Below, one piece after another: positions 63,375 to 64,000 of a stretch of DNA of 64,000 nt. Where the stretch lies: NCBI GenBank assembly GCA_016719535.1, contig JADJYX010000041.1:62001-126000 (forward strand), given 5' to 3'. This DNA is from Rubrivivax sp. GTDB lineage: Bacteria > Pseudomonadota > Gammaproteobacteria > Burkholderiales > Burkholderiaceae_C. Each line of letters starts with the position of its first letter. Position 1 is the first letter of the stretch. Below the pieces are notes generated by a model that saw only the letters and a program-made list of their open reading frames with translations, did not search any database and had not been told where the DNA came from. The translations under genes and the position numbers were made by a program.

Positions 63375-64000
63375 GGCGTGGACATGCGCCCCAGGATCTG
63401 CTGCGCCAGCGCCGGATGGCGGGTTCCTCGCACTGCGCGTGGCCACGGCAGTGCACGACCCAGTGCTGGATCTCGGCCGCGTCGATGTCCACGGCCAGAC
63501 CCTTGGCCACCTTCTTCAGCCAGGCTCGAGGCGCTTCCAGCGGCTTTTCAGGTCGCGGCGCTCGTCAGTGAACCGCCTGACGATGGCCGTCCTGCGGTCG
63601 CGCGCCTCGCCCGCGCGGGCCGCCGGGCCAGCAGCGCCGGCCGTTCGCCCAGCAGCCCGAGCTTGCCCAGCATGCCGACAGGGCAGTTGGGACGTGGATC
63701 TCGATGGGCGCCTGCTGGTGGACCTTCAGGCCGACCCGCGCGCCGAGGTCGACGTCCACCGCGTCGAGCGGCCTGGTGGTCAGCGACGGCGCCACCCCGG
63801 ACAGCGGCCTCACCGTCGGGGCTGCACGCTGGGTCTTGCGCCAGTCGTTGGAGATCGGGCGCGGGAACGAGCGCACCTGCTTGCCGGCCAGGTCCTTGCT
63901 GGACGCCACCGGCTGCAGCGACAGCACGTGGCGCATGCCGGCGCAGGCATCGCCCAGGCCGGCCGCCCGAAGCCTTGCCCGGCGCACTGGCAAGACGCGC
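63375..64000 (-). pseudogene. Partial, frameshifted DctP-like TRAP transporter binding protein
   Basis: No intact frame. On the minus strand the best piece (from about 63920 down) reads KDLAGKQVRSFPRPISNDW, APTVRPLSGVAPSLTTRPLD and AVDVDLGARVGLKVHQQAP, which resembles the second lobe of DctP-type solute receptors. Downstream scraps in other frames (KGLAVDIDAAEIQHW, then RHPALAQQILGRMSTPGQ) fit a C-terminus of that family. At least three indels are needed, and the N-terminal half lies beyond the right edge. The 3' limit near 63375 is approximate. Confidence 0.5.

Noticed and set aside
63375..64000. A MauG or other c-type cytochrome at the right edge
   Set aside because: The CAGMRH string looked heme-like, but no CxxCH motif exists there in any minus frame I read; DctP-like blocks explain it better.

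Overview
The window is a very GC-rich (about 70%), gene-dense bacterial chromosome segment with many ATGA/GTGA gene overlaps. The gene content points to a betaproteobacterium of the order Burkholderiales (Rubrivivax/Leptothrix/Ideonella-like). Pointers are a PEP-CTERM/PrsT pair, a Bug-type tripartite-tricarboxylate binding protein, a DUF1302/DUF1329/RND module, DUF2783 beside homogentisate dioxygenase, and a TTQ amine dehydrogenase. No rRNA, tRNA or CRISPR array was seen.

1-9.6 kb: a MarR regulator, a SPOR-like membrane protein and a divergent VOC-family gene. Two copies of one palindrome (TATCGTAAC-N4-GTTACGATA type) lie in front of marR and in front of the VOC gene. Then comes a two-partner secretion locus in which a CHAT-type protease gene sits between the TpsB transporter and the TpsA exoprotein.

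9.6-15.9 kb: a minus-strand operon of five tightly packed genes (MBL-fold hydrolase, FAD monooxygenase, DUF2783, hmgA, fahA) for homogentisate degradation, with a divergent IclR regulator.

16-25.4 kb: a cbpA-cbpM-ftsH proteostasis operon with a sigma-32-like -35 element, then a double-GNAT protein, a small membrane protein, a methyltransferase, an exported caspase-like protein with an outer-membrane-like partner, and a thiamine-diphosphate enzyme.

25.4-30.4 kb: prsT and a PEP-CTERM protein gene preceded by a good sigma-54 promoter. The PEP-CTERM gene ends in a strong terminator, and a decayed group II intron sits immediately behind it.

30.4-56.3 kb: after one minus-strand acyl-CoA synthetase, a long plus-strand run encodes an aromatic-amine catabolic region. 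It holds two aldehyde dehydrogenases, a class III aminotransferase, a Tm-1-like protein, a HAD hydrolase, an APC permease, amine dehydrogenase genes in the order B-E-D-A, two c-type cytochromes, a DUF1329/DUF1302/RND/YCF48 envelope module, two CoA ligases around an AraC regulator, and MauM/MauN (NapG/NapH)-like ferredoxins. A plausible flow is amine to aldehyde (amine dehydrogenase) to acid (aldehyde dehydrogenase) to CoA ester. For tyramine-like substrates the acid could instead enter the homogentisate operon through the FAD monooxygenase; this link is inference.

54-64 kb: single-base indels become frequent and break most genes (CoA ligase, MauM-like ferredoxin, glucokinase, MBL hydrolase, DyP peroxidase, CDGSH protein, Bug protein, ferredoxin reductase, DctP-like protein). 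The first 53.9 kb shows almost none outside the intron remnant. This looks more like poor sequence quality near a contig end than real decay, but cannot be decided from the sequence alone.
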